A stretch of DNA of 64,000 bases, from the NCBI GenBank assembly GCA_913061465.1, contig CAJXSU010000004.1:18164-82163 (forward strand). The letters are read 5' to 3'. Shown here in pieces: positions 1 through 10,314 of this stretch. Source of the stretch: an uncultured Flavobacterium sp. (GTDB taxonomy: Bacteria > Bacteroidota > Bacteroidia > Flavobacteriales > Flavobacteriaceae). The notes beneath the pieces were generated by a model. The model was not told where the DNA came from. It ran no database searches and saw only the letters and a list, made by a program, of their open reading frames with translations. Every line of letters begins with the position of its first letter. Positions within the stretch are counted from its first letter, which is position 1. The translations under genes were made by a program, and so were the position numbers.

Positions 1-1
1 T

Positions 2-2554
2 AAAAATGACAAAGGAATTCTAGAATATTCAAGTTTATATTTTAAATACCCAACCAAAAAAGCACCTTTATTGCCTGTATTTTTAAATATAGTATCAGCA
101 AATGGAGTTATTTATTTTCAATCTTTCCAACAAATTTTCATATACAATCCAAATAACAGTGAGTTGAATACAGTGCCTGCAATTAAGGGTTTTAGTAAGC
201 TTTTTTCCTCCAATGATAGAGTCTTTGTTCAAGATGTTTCCATTGGCTTATTTGAAATTATAGACAATCAAAAAAAAATAATTAAGGGTTCAGAAAATTT
301 ATCCTTAAATATTATTGAAGTATTTGAAACTAAAAAGAAAGGTTTAATAATTGCCACAAAAAACAATGGTTTCTGGTTTTTAGAGAATGGATTATTAAAA
401 AAGAAACAATGGAAGATTAATACTGAAATAGAAAAATCTATTGTTACTGATGTTGAAAAATACATAAACGATCTATTTATAGTTGGAACTCTTAGAGATG
501 GATTTTACATTATTTCTAATGAAGGCCTAAAATTAGCTCATTTTAATAAAAATAATGGAATTTCAAATAATGCTATTCGTAAAATTTTTGTAGATAATAA
601 TCATAATATTTGGTTGGGAACAGAATCCGGTATTAGTTATCTAGAATTAAACAGTAATACTAAATATCTTTTAGACAACAAAAGTGGCTTTGGAACTGTA
701 TACACAAGTTTTTTAAAAGGCACTTCTTTATACTTAGGAACCTATCAAGGTCTGTTTGTTAAGGATATTGAAAATTCTTTTTCAGAACCAAAACTTGTTA
801 ATAATAGTGCAGAGCAAATATGGAACATAGATGAAGTAGATGGACAATTAATTGTTGGAAGTGATAAAGGACTTTCTGTGGTTCGTGATAATTCTCTAGA
901 AACCATTCACTTGGAGGGTGGAGCCTGGACCTTTGTTAAACATCCTAAAATTGAGAACCTTATGTATGTTGGTTTTTATTCTGGAGTAGCTGTTTTTAAA
1001 AAAACCAATAATCAATGGAATTTTATAAGAAAATTTGAGAATTTTGGTGAGTCTTCAAGATTTTTAGAATTTGATCAATACAATCAGTTGTGGGTTGCTC
1101 ATCCATCAAAAGGGTATTATAGACTTAAATTAACTGATAGTGCTACAGAATTGATTGATGTTGAATTTTATGGTGTAGAAAATAAAAATATTTCAAGGTA
1201 TTCATATTTCTGTAAAATTGATGGAAACTTGGTGTTTTATAATCCAGAAGGTTTCTTTTTTTATGATGCCCTTGATAATGAATTTATAAAAGCTTCATAC
1301 CCTTCAGAAATATTTAAAGGGCTTAAAAACATTAATTACATCTTACAGGATGAAAATATTTTTTGGTATTCTACACCAAATTTTTTTGGGTATGTCTTTA
1401 GAAATGGAAATGACTTTAATAAAATTCAAGAGCCTTTTTATACAATTTGGAATCGTCATTTAAAAGATTTTAATAATGTTAAAAAAATTAATAAATCAAT
1501 TTATGCATTGGGTATAGATAATGGTATGATTTTTCATGACATTGACAAAATATTAAATAAAAAACCACAAGTATCGCCAATAATTAAATCATTACAATTT
1601 ATAAGCTCAAAGGATACGATTACTGCATCTGTAAATTTAAAAAATGATCTAAAAATACCCTACAGTAATAATTTTTTAAAAATTAGAGTTGCTATTCCAA
1701 AATCTCCAATAAGTAATTCTAGACAATTTCAATATAAATTAAGTGGGTTGGAAAATGAATGGTCTAATTGGGTTAATGAATCTGAAATTAAATTTCCATC
1801 ACTTGCCTCAGGTAATTACATTTTAGAAATAAGAGCAAAAATTGAAGTTAATCATGTAACTGAAAGTATAAAAATACCTTTTTACATTAATTATCCATGG
1901 TATATTTCCAGAATTGCTAAAATAATTTATCTCTTAATATTTTTTATAATATTTATTAGTTATAGAGCTTTCTTAAAAACAAAAAACAATAAATATGTGC
2001 AAAAATTAAAGCAATTAGAAAAACAAAAAAGAGAACGTCAAAAAGAAAAGTTTGAATTAGAAAAATTAGCAACTGATAAGGAACTATTATTATTAAAAGA
2101 GAAAAATTTAAATCTAGAAATTAAAAAGAAAGACTTTGCTTTGGCTTCTTCAACACTTAATAATATAAAAAAGAAAGAGCTTCTTATTGATTTAATTAAG
2201 GATATAAAAAGTATCGATGATGATATAGTAGATAGTTCTTTACATTATTCTTTTAAAAAATTAATCAAGAAAATTGACAATCATATTTTAGATAAAGAAG
2301 ACTGGTTGGCCTTTGAACTTCATTTCAGAAATTCTCATTCTCAGTTTTTTGTTAACCTAAGAGATAGGCATCCAGATTTATCCTCAAACGAAATTAAACT
2401 TAGTGCTTATCTCAAATTAAATCTTTCTTCAAAAGAAATTGCATCGCTTATGAATGTAGCGATTACAAGTATAGAACAAAGCAGATATCGTTTAAGGAAA
2501 AAATTCAATCTATCTAAAGAAGTAAACTTATCTAATTATATTCAAAGTTTTTGA
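2..2554 (+). CDS. Hybrid PUL regulator: beta-propeller, Y_Y_Y domain and LuxR-like HTH (5' truncated)
   Basis: The reading frame is open to the left edge of the window, so the N-terminus lies outside; an apparent TTG start at 71 is only an internal codon. About 500 residues look like Reg_prop beta-propeller repeats (for example NIWLGTESGISYL), followed by a Y_Y_Y-type Ig-like domain (FQYKLSGLENEWSNW), one membrane segment near residues 610-630, a lysine/glutamate-rich coiled coil, and a C-terminal HTH of LuxR type (LSSKEIASLMNVAITSIEQS). No histidine kinase or receiver domain is visible. Such one-protein sensors sense glycan fragments in the periplasm and control neighbouring PULs. It stands immediately upstream of and co-oriented with the beta-glucan genes, which suggests it is their activator. 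Function is inferred from domains and position. Confidence 0.85.
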   Translation, partial: KNDKGILEYSSLYFKYPTKKAPLLPVFLNIVSANGVIYFQSFQQIFIYNPNNSELNTVPAIKGFSKLFSSNDRVFVQDVSIGLFEIIDNQKKIIKGSENLSLNIIEVFETKKKGLIIATKNNGFWFLENGLLKKKQWKINTEIEKSIVTDVEKYINDLFIVGTLRDGFYIISNEGLKLAHFNKNNGISNNAIRKIFVDNNHNIWLGTESGISYLELNSNTKYLLDNKSGFGTVYTSFLKGTSLYLGTYQGLFVKDIENSFSEPKLVNNSAEQIWNIDEVDGQLIVGSDKGLSVVRDNSLETIHLEGGAWTFVKHPKIENLMYVGFYSGVAVFKKTNNQWNFIRKFENFGESSRFLEFDQYNQLWVAHPSKGYYRLKLTDSATELIDVEFYGVENKNISRYSYFCKIDGNLVFYNPEGFFFYDALDNEFIKASYPSEIFKGLKNINYILQDENIFWYSTPNFFGYVFRNGNDFNKIQEPFYTIWNRHLKDFNNVKKINKSIYALGIDNGMIFHDIDKILNKKPQVSPIIKSLQFISSKDTITASVNLKNDLKIPYSNNFLKIRVAIPKSPISNSRQFQYKLSGLENEWSNWVNESEIKFPSLASGNYILEIRAKIEVNHVTESIKIPFYINYPWYISRIAKIIYLLIFFIIFISYRAFLKTKNNKYVQKLKQLEKQKRERQKEKFELEKLATDKELLLLKEKNLNLEIKKKDFALASSTLNNIKKKELLIDLIKDIKSIDDDIVDSSLHYSFKKLIKKIDNHILDKEDWLAFELHFRNSHSQFFVNLRDRHPDLSSNEIKLSAYLKLNLSSKEIASLMNVAITSIEQSRYRLRKKFNLSKEVNLSNYIQSF

Positions 2555-2600
2555 TTTATATTAAACTTCTGTTTATCAATGCATTATTATTTTTAACAAA

Positions 2601-2646
2601 GTTTTTGTAGAGGTGTTTTTTTTAAATTTATAGCTTTTGTAAAGGT
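2601..2646 (+). promoter_or_regulatory. Candidate regulator-binding direct repeats upstream of the PUL
   Basis: Two similar 14-base copies, GTTTTTGTAGAGGT at 2601-2614 and GCTTTTGTAAAGGT at 2633-2646, are in the same orientation and 32 bases apart, close to three helical turns. They sit just upstream of the proposed -33 element, where an activator would bind. A looser third copy (TTTTTGTAAAATG) overlaps the -7 box. Assignment to the regulator encoded just upstream is inference. Confidence 0.4.
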
Positions 2647-2656
2647 ATCATAATTG

Positions 2657-2684
2657 TTGTTTACTGGTTTTAAAAGTATTTTTG
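2657..2684 (+). promoter_or_regulatory. Predicted PUL promoter (Bacteroidota type)
   Basis: A -7 box TATTTTTG at 2677-2684 matches the Bacteroidota consensus TAnnTTTG exactly. A TTG at 2657-2659 is 17 bases upstream as a possible -33 element. The predicted transcript starts near 2691, giving a leader of about 70 bases before the ATG at 2759. Confidence 0.5.
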
Positions 2685-2758
2685 TAAAATGCTACAGATA
2701 AATTTTTAATTATTTGTTGTTAAAAAAATTAAATAATTAATTTATAATTCTTTTTAAA

Positions 2759-5185
2759 ATGAAATTAAGATTATTACTCGTTCTAATTATGACCTCATTT
2801 ATTATTAAAGCTCAGGAGGTTGCCCATATAGATTTTGATGATAACAATCCCAACATTGTTTTTAATAGTTGGAACACCTCTTCAACTTTTGCCAAAGTTT
2901 CTAATCCTGTATCTGACGCTACAAATCCCTCTGCTTTTGTTGGTCAGTTTACTGCTGGAGACAATAATGATATTGGTATTGGGGTAATTGATCCTACATC
3001 TATTTTTACTTCGCCATTTAACTTAGAGTCAAATTCTATTTTTAAAATGAAAGTTTTTTCAACTGAAGAGATAGATGTTACATTTCATTTAGAAAATTCA
3101 CCTGATTGGGGTAATTTCATTGAAGTTTCAGACTCTGTTGAATCCTCTGACTTAAACCAATGGGTTGAGCTTATTTTCGATTTTAGTAATTATCCTAATA
3201 TCTTTATGAATAATATTGTTATTAAAATTGGTGGTTCTAACACAACTCAGGGAGATATTTATTTTTTCGATGATATTAAAGGACCGGAATTGTATACTTC
3301 TCCTGCTCAGGAATTTTCACCTGCAGATGGTGATGTTGACACTTCAGTATCTACAAATTTAGAAATTACCACCAATGACTTTTTTAGAAATTTAGATGAT
3401 TCTGAAATTACAGATTTAAGTAATAGTGTTGCTGTTAGAATAGGTAGTGAAAACGGTGAGGATGTTTCTTTTTCTGCAGATATAAATCAAGATAAAAATA
3501 GAATAACAATTAATCCGTCTCTAGATTTAGAGAATTCTACAACCTATTGGTATGGAATTATTGATGGTTCTATCGAATATTCAAATGACTTACCTGTAAC
3601 AGGAGTTTCTGCAACATTTACAACAAAAGAGGGAGTAATTGGAGATATAAATGATATGCTTTTTGATTTTGATACTACGAACACAAATGTTGGATTTGAA
3701 TCTTGGGGTGGAGTTGGATTTGCTGTTATTGAAAACCCAGATAAGTCTGGAATTAATGTATCAAATAATGTAGGAGAATATACATATAATGATGGTAGTG
3801 CAGGATTGGAAAATTCTTTAGTAAATGGTGCTACTCCATTATTACCATTCGATTTTGCTGAAACTCCATTCATAAAAGTAAAAGTATGGGTAAATAAACC
3901 TGTAGGGGTTTCAGTTAGACTTCAAAACTTCCCAGATTATGGACAGGGTCACGAGCAAAAAATCGAAGTAACAGAAATTAATACATGGGTAGAATTAGTG
4001 TTTAATTTTGGTGCAATTACTGCCACTAATTATGACAGAGTTCAAATCTATTTTGATAAAGATGGAAATGGAGACTCCTCTATCGGTGATACCTATTATT
4101 TTGATGACTATCTAAAAAGTAATGTCGCACCAGTTGTTCAGAATACGATGTATCCTGAGAATAATGCAACTGATGTCACACTAATAACTAAGCCAGTAAT
4201 TTCATCCAATTTTCAATTTAGAAATATTGATAATTCCACTATTGAAGATGCCTCAAATGTTGTAGAATTAAGAGAAAATAATGCAACAGGAACTTTAGTT
4301 GCCATGACAGCTTCTTTAAGTTCTGATAATTCATCGATAACTATTAGACCAGATATATTACTTTCCCCTAATACAACCTATTGGTTTGGAATTAAAGAAA
4401 ATACCATTGAATACGCTGAAAGTGAAGATATTGTAACTGGAGTTTCCTCAACATTTACAACTACTTCTTCGGCTATTAATTTTGTTATCTATGATGACTT
4501 TGACGGAACATCATCAACAACTATTATTGAGTCAATGGGAGATCCAGAAGCTCCTTTTACAACTGTTACTGATCCAGCAGGTGGAGCTAATATGGTTAAA
4601 AAATGGGAAAAAGGCAATTCATGGGGTGGCTGGGAAAGAATTCATCTTCAACTAAACGCTCCATATGATGCTGCTCAGGATGATATATTTTCTTTTAGAG
4701 TATATTCACCTGTTACTACAGGAATTAGATTTAAAGTTGCTGATGCTAGAGATGATAGTGAAATTAATGCTCAATACGAGACAGATGAAGAGATTATATT
4801 TGAGAATCAATGGCAAACAGTATATTTAAATACTTCTGAACTTGCAGACGGTGTTGAGTTTGATCATATATTTATTTTTCTAGGAAGAGGAGATACTACA
4901 AACACTACTTTTTATATAGATGACATTATGGGGCCTCAATTACAAGGTACTGCTTCAGTAAGTAATTTTGATAAACCGAGTTTTGAGTTTTTTCCAAACC
5001 CAACAACAGATATGCTATATTTTCCAAATTTAGATGGGAAAAAAGATATTCGTATTTTTGATATCAATTCTAAACAAATATTCAAAAAAACAATACACTT
5101 AAATGAGTTGTCTATAAGAAACTTAAAACCTGGTTTGTACTTTTTACAAGTTAATGGTCAGTTTAAGAAATTAATAAAACAATAA
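2759..5185 (+). CDS. T9SS-exported three-module surface protein, putative glycan-binding protein
   Basis: An 808-residue secreted protein with a signal peptide (residues 1-18, cut after IIKA) and a C-terminal T9SS type A sorting domain (about 739-808, starting FEFFPNPTTDMLYF and ending GLYFLQVNGQFKKLIKQ). Between them are three similar beta-sandwich modules (about 20-180, 295-455 and 570-730). Each ends with a carbohydrate-binding-module-like strand (YFFDDIKGP, YYFDDYLKS, FYIDDIMGP). They are separated by two Big_5/SbsA-like Ig domains that share the phrase TTYWYGI or TTYWFGI. No catalytic domain is recognised. As first gene of the PUL, 75 bases before susC, it probably binds the polysaccharide at the cell surface. 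The ligand is unknown; the call as a binding protein is inference. Confidence 0.75.
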   Translation: MKLRLLLVLIMTSFIIKAQEVAHIDFDDNNPNIVFNSWNTSSTFAKVSNPVSDATNPSAFVGQFTAGDNNDIGIGVIDPTSIFTSPFNLESNSIFKMKVFSTEEIDVTFHLENSPDWGNFIEVSDSVESSDLNQWVELIFDFSNYPNIFMNNIVIKIGGSNTTQGDIYFFDDIKGPELYTSPAQEFSPADGDVDTSVSTNLEITTNDFFRNLDDSEITDLSNSVAVRIGSENGEDVSFSADINQDKNRITINPSLDLENSTTYWYGIIDGSIEYSNDLPVTGVSATFTTKEGVIGDINDMLFDFDTTNTNVGFESWGGVGFAVIENPDKSGINVSNNVGEYTYNDGSAGLENSLVNGATPLLPFDFAETPFIKVKVWVNKPVGVSVRLQNFPDYGQGHEQKIEVTEINTWVELVFNFGAITATNYDRVQIYFDKDGNGDSSIGDTYYFDDYLKSNVAPVVQNTMYPENNATDVTLITKPVISSNFQFRNIDNSTIEDASNVVELRENNATGTLVAMTASLSSDNSSITIRPDILLSPNTTYWFGIKENTIEYAESEDIVTGVSSTFTTTSSAINFVIYDDFDGTSSTTIIESMGDPEAPFTTVTDPAGGANMVKKWEKGNSWGGWERIHLQLNAPYDAAQDDIFSFRVYSPVTTGIRFKVADARDDSEINAQYETDEEIIFENQWQTVYLNTSELADGVEFDHIFIFLGRGDTTNTTFYIDDIMGPQLQGTASVSNFDKPSFEFFPNPTTDMLYFPNLDGKKDIRIFDINSKQIFKKTIHLNELSIRNLKPGLYFLQVNGQFKKLIKQ

Positions 5186-5209
5186 TATTTATAACATAAA
5201 TAAAAAGTT

Positions 5210-5236
5210 CATAGCAGGAAGAATTTTCCTGCTATG
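5210..5236 (+). terminator. Intercistronic hairpin before susC
   Basis: A perfect 11-base inverted repeat, CATAGCAGGAA at 5210-5220 and its complement at 5226-5236, has a 5-base loop. No good T-run follows, so it is more likely an mRNA-stabilising or partly terminating element between the surface-protein gene and susC than a full terminator. Confidence 0.55.
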
Positions 5237-5260
5237 TTATTTTACTTTTAAACACATAGT

Positions 5261-8200
5261 ATGAATAAATCAACCGTATTATTTTTAAAAATAGTTCCAT
5301 TTCTATTTTTGTTTATTCCGAGTATTTTGTTTTCTCAAACTGTAATAGTTTCAGGAGAGGTAGTAGATGATAAAGGTGATGCTCTTCCCGGTGTTTCAAT
5401 AATTGTAGAAGGAACTACTAACGGTGCAGAAACAGATTTTGATGGAAATTATGTTATAAACATTAATACTCCAAACGCAGTTTTAATATTTTCTTATTTG
5501 GGTTTTGAAACTCAAAAAATTAAAATTTCAGATCAAAAGAAAATTAATGTAATTCTAAAAGAAAGTTCAGATCAATTGGATGAAATTAGGATTGTTGCCT
5601 TTTCAAAGCAAAAAAAGAATAGCGTTATTGGTTCAATGACTTCAATTAAAGCTTCAGAATTAAAACAACCAACTTCAAATATTACGAATGCCTTAGCAGG
5701 TAAAATTTCTGGATTAATATCCTATCAAAGATCTGGTGAGCCTGGTCAAGATAATGCTGCCTTTTTTATTCGAGGAGTTACAACATTCGGATTTAACAAT
5801 AGCCCACTAATCTTATTGGATGGCTTACAAATTACTACTTCAGATTTGGCAAGAATAGAACCAGATAATATTGCAACTTTTTCAATTATGAAAGATGCAA
5901 CAGCAACATCTTTGTATGGTGCTAGAGGTGCAAATGGTGTTGTGTTAGTTACTACAAAAGAAGGGAAAAAAGGAAAAGCTAAAGTTTCTGTTCGTTTTGA
6001 AAGTGCATTTTCTAGTCCTTCTAAAATAAATAGTTTTTTAGGAGCTGTAGATTATATGGAGCTTTATAATAGGGCGCAAAGAATGAGAGATCAATCTGCA
6101 ATTTTATTGTATTCAAAACCTAAAATAGAGGGAACTTTAAATGGACTTAATCCTAATTTGTATCCAGACGTAGATTGGTACAATGAATTGTTTAATGATG
6201 TTGCTCTTAATAAGCGATTAAATGTTAATATAAATGGAGGTGGAGAGGTAGCTCAATACTACTTATCTGTTTCTAATTCTAATGAAAAAGGATTGCTTAA
6301 AATAGATCCTCTTAATAATTTCAATAATAACATAGATATTAATCGATCAAACTTAAGAGCTAATATTAATATCAATTTAACAAAAACAACCAAAGTAGCT
6401 GCTAAATTTTATTCATTGTTTGAACGCTATAATGGCCCAATCGTAAGTGCCTCAGACATCTTTAGGCAAGTAGCTCAAGCCAATCCTGCAAATTTCCCAA
6501 AAGTTTTTGAGGCAGACGAAGCTTCGGCAAATTTTAATCACACTCTTTTTGGAAATAAAGGTAATGGTGGCTTTGCTAATCCATATGCAGAAAGTGTCAG
6601 GGGGTTTAAAGATAGATTTTCAAACACCACTTTAGCTCAATTTCAGATTAACCAAGATCTTGGTTTTATAACAGACGGTTTAAAGCTTCGAGCACTAGCT
6701 TCTGTAAGAACATATTCAGAAAACCAAAATGAGAGAAGTTTTACTCCCTTTTATTACGGAATTTCTGAAGTTGAAACCTCAGAGGGAATTATAAATTCAT
6801 TGTATCAAATTCAAGAAGGAACAGAGTTTTTAAATAATCCATTAGTCAATAATTATGGGAATAGTAATTTTTACTATGAAGCAGTCCTGGAGTACAATAA
6901 AACACTTAACGAAAAACATGATTTTAGTGGTTTATTAGTTTCTTATTTTCAAGAATCATTAAATACAATTTCTGGAAATACTGCATTTTCTACATTACCA
7001 TCTAGAAATATGGGTATTTCTGGAAGAGCTTCTTATAATTATGATGCGAGATATTTTAGCGAGTTTAATTTTGGTTATAACGGTTCAGAAAAATTTGCTG
7101 AAAAGAATCGTTTTGGTTTTTTCCCGTCTGTTGGTTTTGGTTGGATTGCTTCAAATGAAACTTTTTTCAAAGAAAATATGCCATCAGTTAATTTATTGAA
7201 ACTTAAATATACTTATGGATTAGTAGGAAATGACGGAATATCGGGTCCTAGTGATCGATTCTTTTATTTATCAGAGGTAAATCTAAATAATGGTGGAACA
7301 GGGTATTCATTTGGAACGAATTATAATAATTATTACAATGGATATATTATTAATCGTTATGCAAATGAAAACGTAACCTGGGAAGTTGCAACAAAATCTA
7401 ATATTGGTTTAGAACTAGGACTCTTCAATAAAGTAAGCATTCAAGCAGATTATTTTACTGAACATCGAAGAAATATTTACATGGAACGAGAGTATATTCC
7501 AGAAACTTCAGGACTAACAGCTGTAATTAGCAGTAATATTGGTGAAGTTAAAGCAAAAGGTATAGACTTCTCAATCGATTATAACCATGCTTTTAGTGGA
7601 GATTTTTATATTACAGCTCGAGGAAACTTTACATATGCTACTAATAAAATATTAGTGAATGGAGAACCGCAATTTCAAAACCAAAATTTAAGTAGAATTG
7701 GTTATCCTGTAAATCAACAATGGGGTTATGTTGCCGAAAGATTATTTATTGATCAGGAAGATATTGATAACTCGCCAGAGCAATTTAATGGATTTTCAAC
7801 TACTAATTCTTATTTACCCGGAGATATTAAATATACAGATATTAATAACGATGGTGTTATAAATGAAAATGATCAAGTTCCAATTGGAAAACCAACAGTA
7901 CCTGAAATTGTCTATGGTTTTGGTATCTCCGCTGTCTATAAGAATTTAGACTTTTCTATCTTTATGCAAGGTTCGGCAAGATCATCTTTTTTTATCAACC
8001 CGAATGATATTTCACCATTTGTAAATGAACGAAATGCGTTAAGTATCATAGCAAATAATCATTGGTCTGAAGATAATCCAGATCCAAACGCTTTTTGGCC
8101 TAGATTATCAACTTATGAGATACAAAATAATCAAAAAACATCTACTTGGTGGTTAAGAGATGGAGATTTTTTACGTCTAAAAAGTTTAGAGATAGGATAT

Positions 8201-8377
8201 ACGATCCCTGAAAATTGGGGGAGTATTTTTTCTACAGCAAATATAAGACTGTATTTAACAGGATTAAATTTATTTCATTTTTCAAAATTTGATTTATGGG
8301 ATCCAGAATTAGCAGGTAATGGTCTTGGTTATCCACTACAAAGAGTTATAAACGTTGGTGCCCAAGTAAAATTTTAA
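5261..8377 (+). CDS. SusC-family TonB-dependent outer-membrane transporter
   Basis: A 1038-residue protein with a signal peptide ending near LFSQ (residue 26), a carboxypeptidase-D-like domain (about 28-105, GEVVDDKGDALPGVSIIVEG), a plug domain (about 115-235, including SLYGARGANGVVLVTTKEGKKG) and a C-terminal beta-barrel ending in VGAQVKF with a terminal aromatic residue. Length and the SLYGARGANGVVLV motif are typical of SusC/RagA proteins. With the adjacent SusD partner it would import oligosaccharides across the outer membrane using TonB energy. The gene is 10 bases upstream of susD and is co-transcribed with the PUL. Substrate is inferred as beta-glucan oligosaccharide from the GH16, GH30 and GH5 genes downstream. 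Confidence 0.96.
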   Translation: MNKSTVLFLKIVPFLFLFIPSILFSQTVIVSGEVVDDKGDALPGVSIIVEGTTNGAETDFDGNYVININTPNAVLIFSYLGFETQKIKISDQKKINVILKESSDQLDEIRIVAFSKQKKNSVIGSMTSIKASELKQPTSNITNALAGKISGLISYQRSGEPGQDNAAFFIRGVTTFGFNNSPLILLDGLQITTSDLARIEPDNIATFSIMKDATATSLYGARGANGVVLVTTKEGKKGKAKVSVRFESAFSSPSKINSFLGAVDYMELYNRAQRMRDQSAILLYSKPKIEGTLNGLNPNLYPDVDWYNELFNDVALNKRLNVNINGGGEVAQYYLSVSNSNEKGLLKIDPLNNFNNNIDINRSNLRANININLTKTTKVAAKFYSLFERYNGPIVSASDIFRQVAQANPANFPKVFEADEASANFNHTLFGNKGNGGFANPYAESVRGFKDRFSNTTLAQFQINQDLGFITDGLKLRALASVRTYSENQNERSFTPFYYGISEVETSEGIINSLYQIQEGTEFLNNPLVNNYGNSNFYYEAVLEYNKTLNEKHDFSGLLVSYFQESLNTISGNTAFSTLPSRNMGISGRASYNYDARYFSEFNFGYNGSEKFAEKNRFGFFPSVGFGWIASNETFFKENMPSVNLLKLKYTYGLVGNDGISGPSDRFFYLSEVNLNNGGTGYSFGTNYNNYYNGYIINRYANENVTWEVATKSNIGLELGLFNKVSIQADYFTEHRRNIYMEREYIPETSGLTAVISSNIGEVKAKGIDFSIDYNHAFSGDFYITARGNFTYATNKILVNGEPQFQNQNLSRIGYPVNQQWGYVAERLFIDQEDIDNSPEQFNGFSTTNSYLPGDIKYTDINNDGVINENDQVPIGKPTVPEIVYGFGISAVYKNLDFSIFMQGSARSSFFINPNDISPFVNERNALSIIANNHWSEDNPDPNAFWPRLSTYEIQNNQKTSTWWLRDGDFLRLKSLEIGYTIPENWGSIFSTANIRLYLTGLNLFHFSKFDLWDPELAGNGLGYPLQRVINVGAQVKF

Positions 8378-8387
8378 TAAGTAACAA

Positions 8388-10307
8388 ATGAAAATTAAAA
8401 ACAAACACATCGCAATTTTATTAGGTAGTATTTTTATTTTTACTAGTTGTGAAGATTATTTGGATATAGTTCCAGACGGTACACAAGAATTGAGTCTACT
8501 CTTTAATAGAAAAGAAACAGCTTATAATGCTTTAGCTAATAGTTATAGTTATTTACCTCAAAGTGATGGAACTTATGCTAGTTATGTTTTAGCTAGCGAC
8601 GAAGTTGCTGTTCCGATATCAAAAGAGCCAAATTCTATAAAGTTAATGAAAGGTCAGCAAAACATTTCATCTCCTTTAATGGGGTATTGGTCTGGTTTCT
8701 CTGCGAATGGAAGAGGTCAAGGGTCTCTATGGGAAGGGATTCGAAGTTGTAATACCCTCATAGATAACATTGATTTGGTGGTAGATATGACTCAAGAAGA
8801 AAAAAATCAATGGAAAGCCGAAGCTAGCTTTTTAAAGGCATATTATCATTTTTTATTAGTCAGTAACTATGGACCAATTCCTATAGTAGATGTTAATTTA
8901 CCAATTAGTGCCTCTGATGAAGAAGTCAGACTAGATAGAAAATCAGTAGATGAATGTTTCACCTACATAGTTGAAACCATCGATAATGCAATTAATGATT
9001 TACCTGAAAGAGTTATTGGAAATAATGATTTGGGAAGAATTGATCAAGTAATTGCAAAATCTATTAAATCAAAAGTTTTATTATTTAGTGCAAGCCCATT
9101 ATTTAATGGTAATACTCAATTTTATGCTGGATTTGTTAATGCTGATGGTCAAAATTACTTTAATCAAAGTTATGATGAATCTAAGTGGGAATTTGCAGCC
9201 ATTGCTGCAAAAGAAGCATTTGAAGCAGCGATTGCTCAGGGAACATCTATGTATTATTTTACCGATACTCCCCCTAGTTTTGATACTAATAATTTTCAGT
9301 ACCAATTAATAAGAGATCAGTACAATAGTAGGTATGTTGTTACAGATCCATGGAATTCAGAACTTATATGGGGAAATTCTAGCCCGGTATCTAACGGTCA
9401 ATATTGGCAGATACAATCACCAGCCATGATGAAAAGCCCTGCATCTTCATCTGTAGAAGCTGCATGGCAATGGTTAGCTCCAAGTGTTCGAATGGCTGAA
9501 ACCTATTATACCAAAAATGGTCTTCCTATTGATGAAGATTTATCTTTTGATTTTACAAATAGATTTGAACCAACAACAATTGCTTTTAATCAAAGATTTT
9601 ATGCTCAATTTGCACAAAGAACAGCCAAGCTAAATTTAAATAGAGAGCCTCGTTTTTATGCATCTATTGGTTTTGATAGAGGAGTAAACAGAACTTGGGG
9701 TAGTATTTGGAATTTAAAAATGCGAAAAGGAGAAATTCATGGAAGAATAGCTAACACATCTGATTACTTAGTAACTGGCTACGCATTAAAGAAATTAGTT
9801 CACCAAGATTCTGAGGGAGATGCTTATAATAAATCTATCACTTATCCATGGCCAATAATCAGATTAAGTGAGTTGTATTTGAACTATGCTGAAGCATTAA
9901 ACGAATTTAGTGGTCCATCATCTGAGGTTTACGACGCTCTTAATATTATAAGAGATAGAGCGGGTATTCCATCGGTTCAAGAAGCTTGGACTAATACAGC
10001 TTATGCTGCAACTCCAAATAAACATACAACAAAAGAAGGATTGAGAGAAATCATTCGTCAAGAAAGAATGATTGAATTAGCATTTGAAGGTCATCGATAT
10101 TATGATATTAGAAGATGGAAATTAGCCGAGGAGTATTTTTCTACACCAATAAAGGGTTGGTCTGTAGATGAAGAATTAGAAAATAATTACTATCAAATTA
10201 TGGACGTTAGTTTACGTTCTTTTTCTTCTCCCAGAGATTATCTACAACCAATTAGTTTTGATGAAATTTCTAGAAACCCTAATTTAATTCAAAATCCAGG
10301 TTGGTAA
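8388..10307 (+). CDS. SusD/RagB-family glycan-binding lipoprotein
   Basis: A 639-residue lipoprotein with a lipobox ending at Cys21 (IFIFTSC), followed by the EDYLDIVPDGT start common in SusD proteins. The internal stretch WKAEASFLKAYYHFLLVSNYG and the C-terminal RLSELYLNYAEALNE and RQERMIELAFEGHRYYDIRRW are classic SusD/RagB signatures. The family forms the lid over the SusC barrel and captures the glycan at the cell surface. It lies 10 bases after susC and 7 bases before the next lipoprotein gene, so the three are clearly one operon. Confidence 0.96.
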   Translation: MKIKNKHIAILLGSIFIFTSCEDYLDIVPDGTQELSLLFNRKETAYNALANSYSYLPQSDGTYASYVLASDEVAVPISKEPNSIKLMKGQQNISSPLMGYWSGFSANGRGQGSLWEGIRSCNTLIDNIDLVVDMTQEEKNQWKAEASFLKAYYHFLLVSNYGPIPIVDVNLPISASDEEVRLDRKSVDECFTYIVETIDNAINDLPERVIGNNDLGRIDQVIAKSIKSKVLLFSASPLFNGNTQFYAGFVNADGQNYFNQSYDESKWEFAAIAAKEAFEAAIAQGTSMYYFTDTPPSFDTNNFQYQLIRDQYNSRYVVTDPWNSELIWGNSSPVSNGQYWQIQSPAMMKSPASSSVEAAWQWLAPSVRMAETYYTKNGLPIDEDLSFDFTNRFEPTTIAFNQRFYAQFAQRTAKLNLNREPRFYASIGFDRGVNRTWGSIWNLKMRKGEIHGRIANTSDYLVTGYALKKLVHQDSEGDAYNKSITYPWPIIRLSELYLNYAEALNEFSGPSSEVYDALNIIRDRAGIPSVQEAWTNTAYAATPNKHTTKEGLREIIRQERMIELAFEGHRYYDIRRWKLAEEYFSTPIKGWSVDEELENNYYQIMDVSLRSFSSPRDYLQPISFDEISRNPNLIQNPGW

Positions 10308-10314
10308 AAAATAT

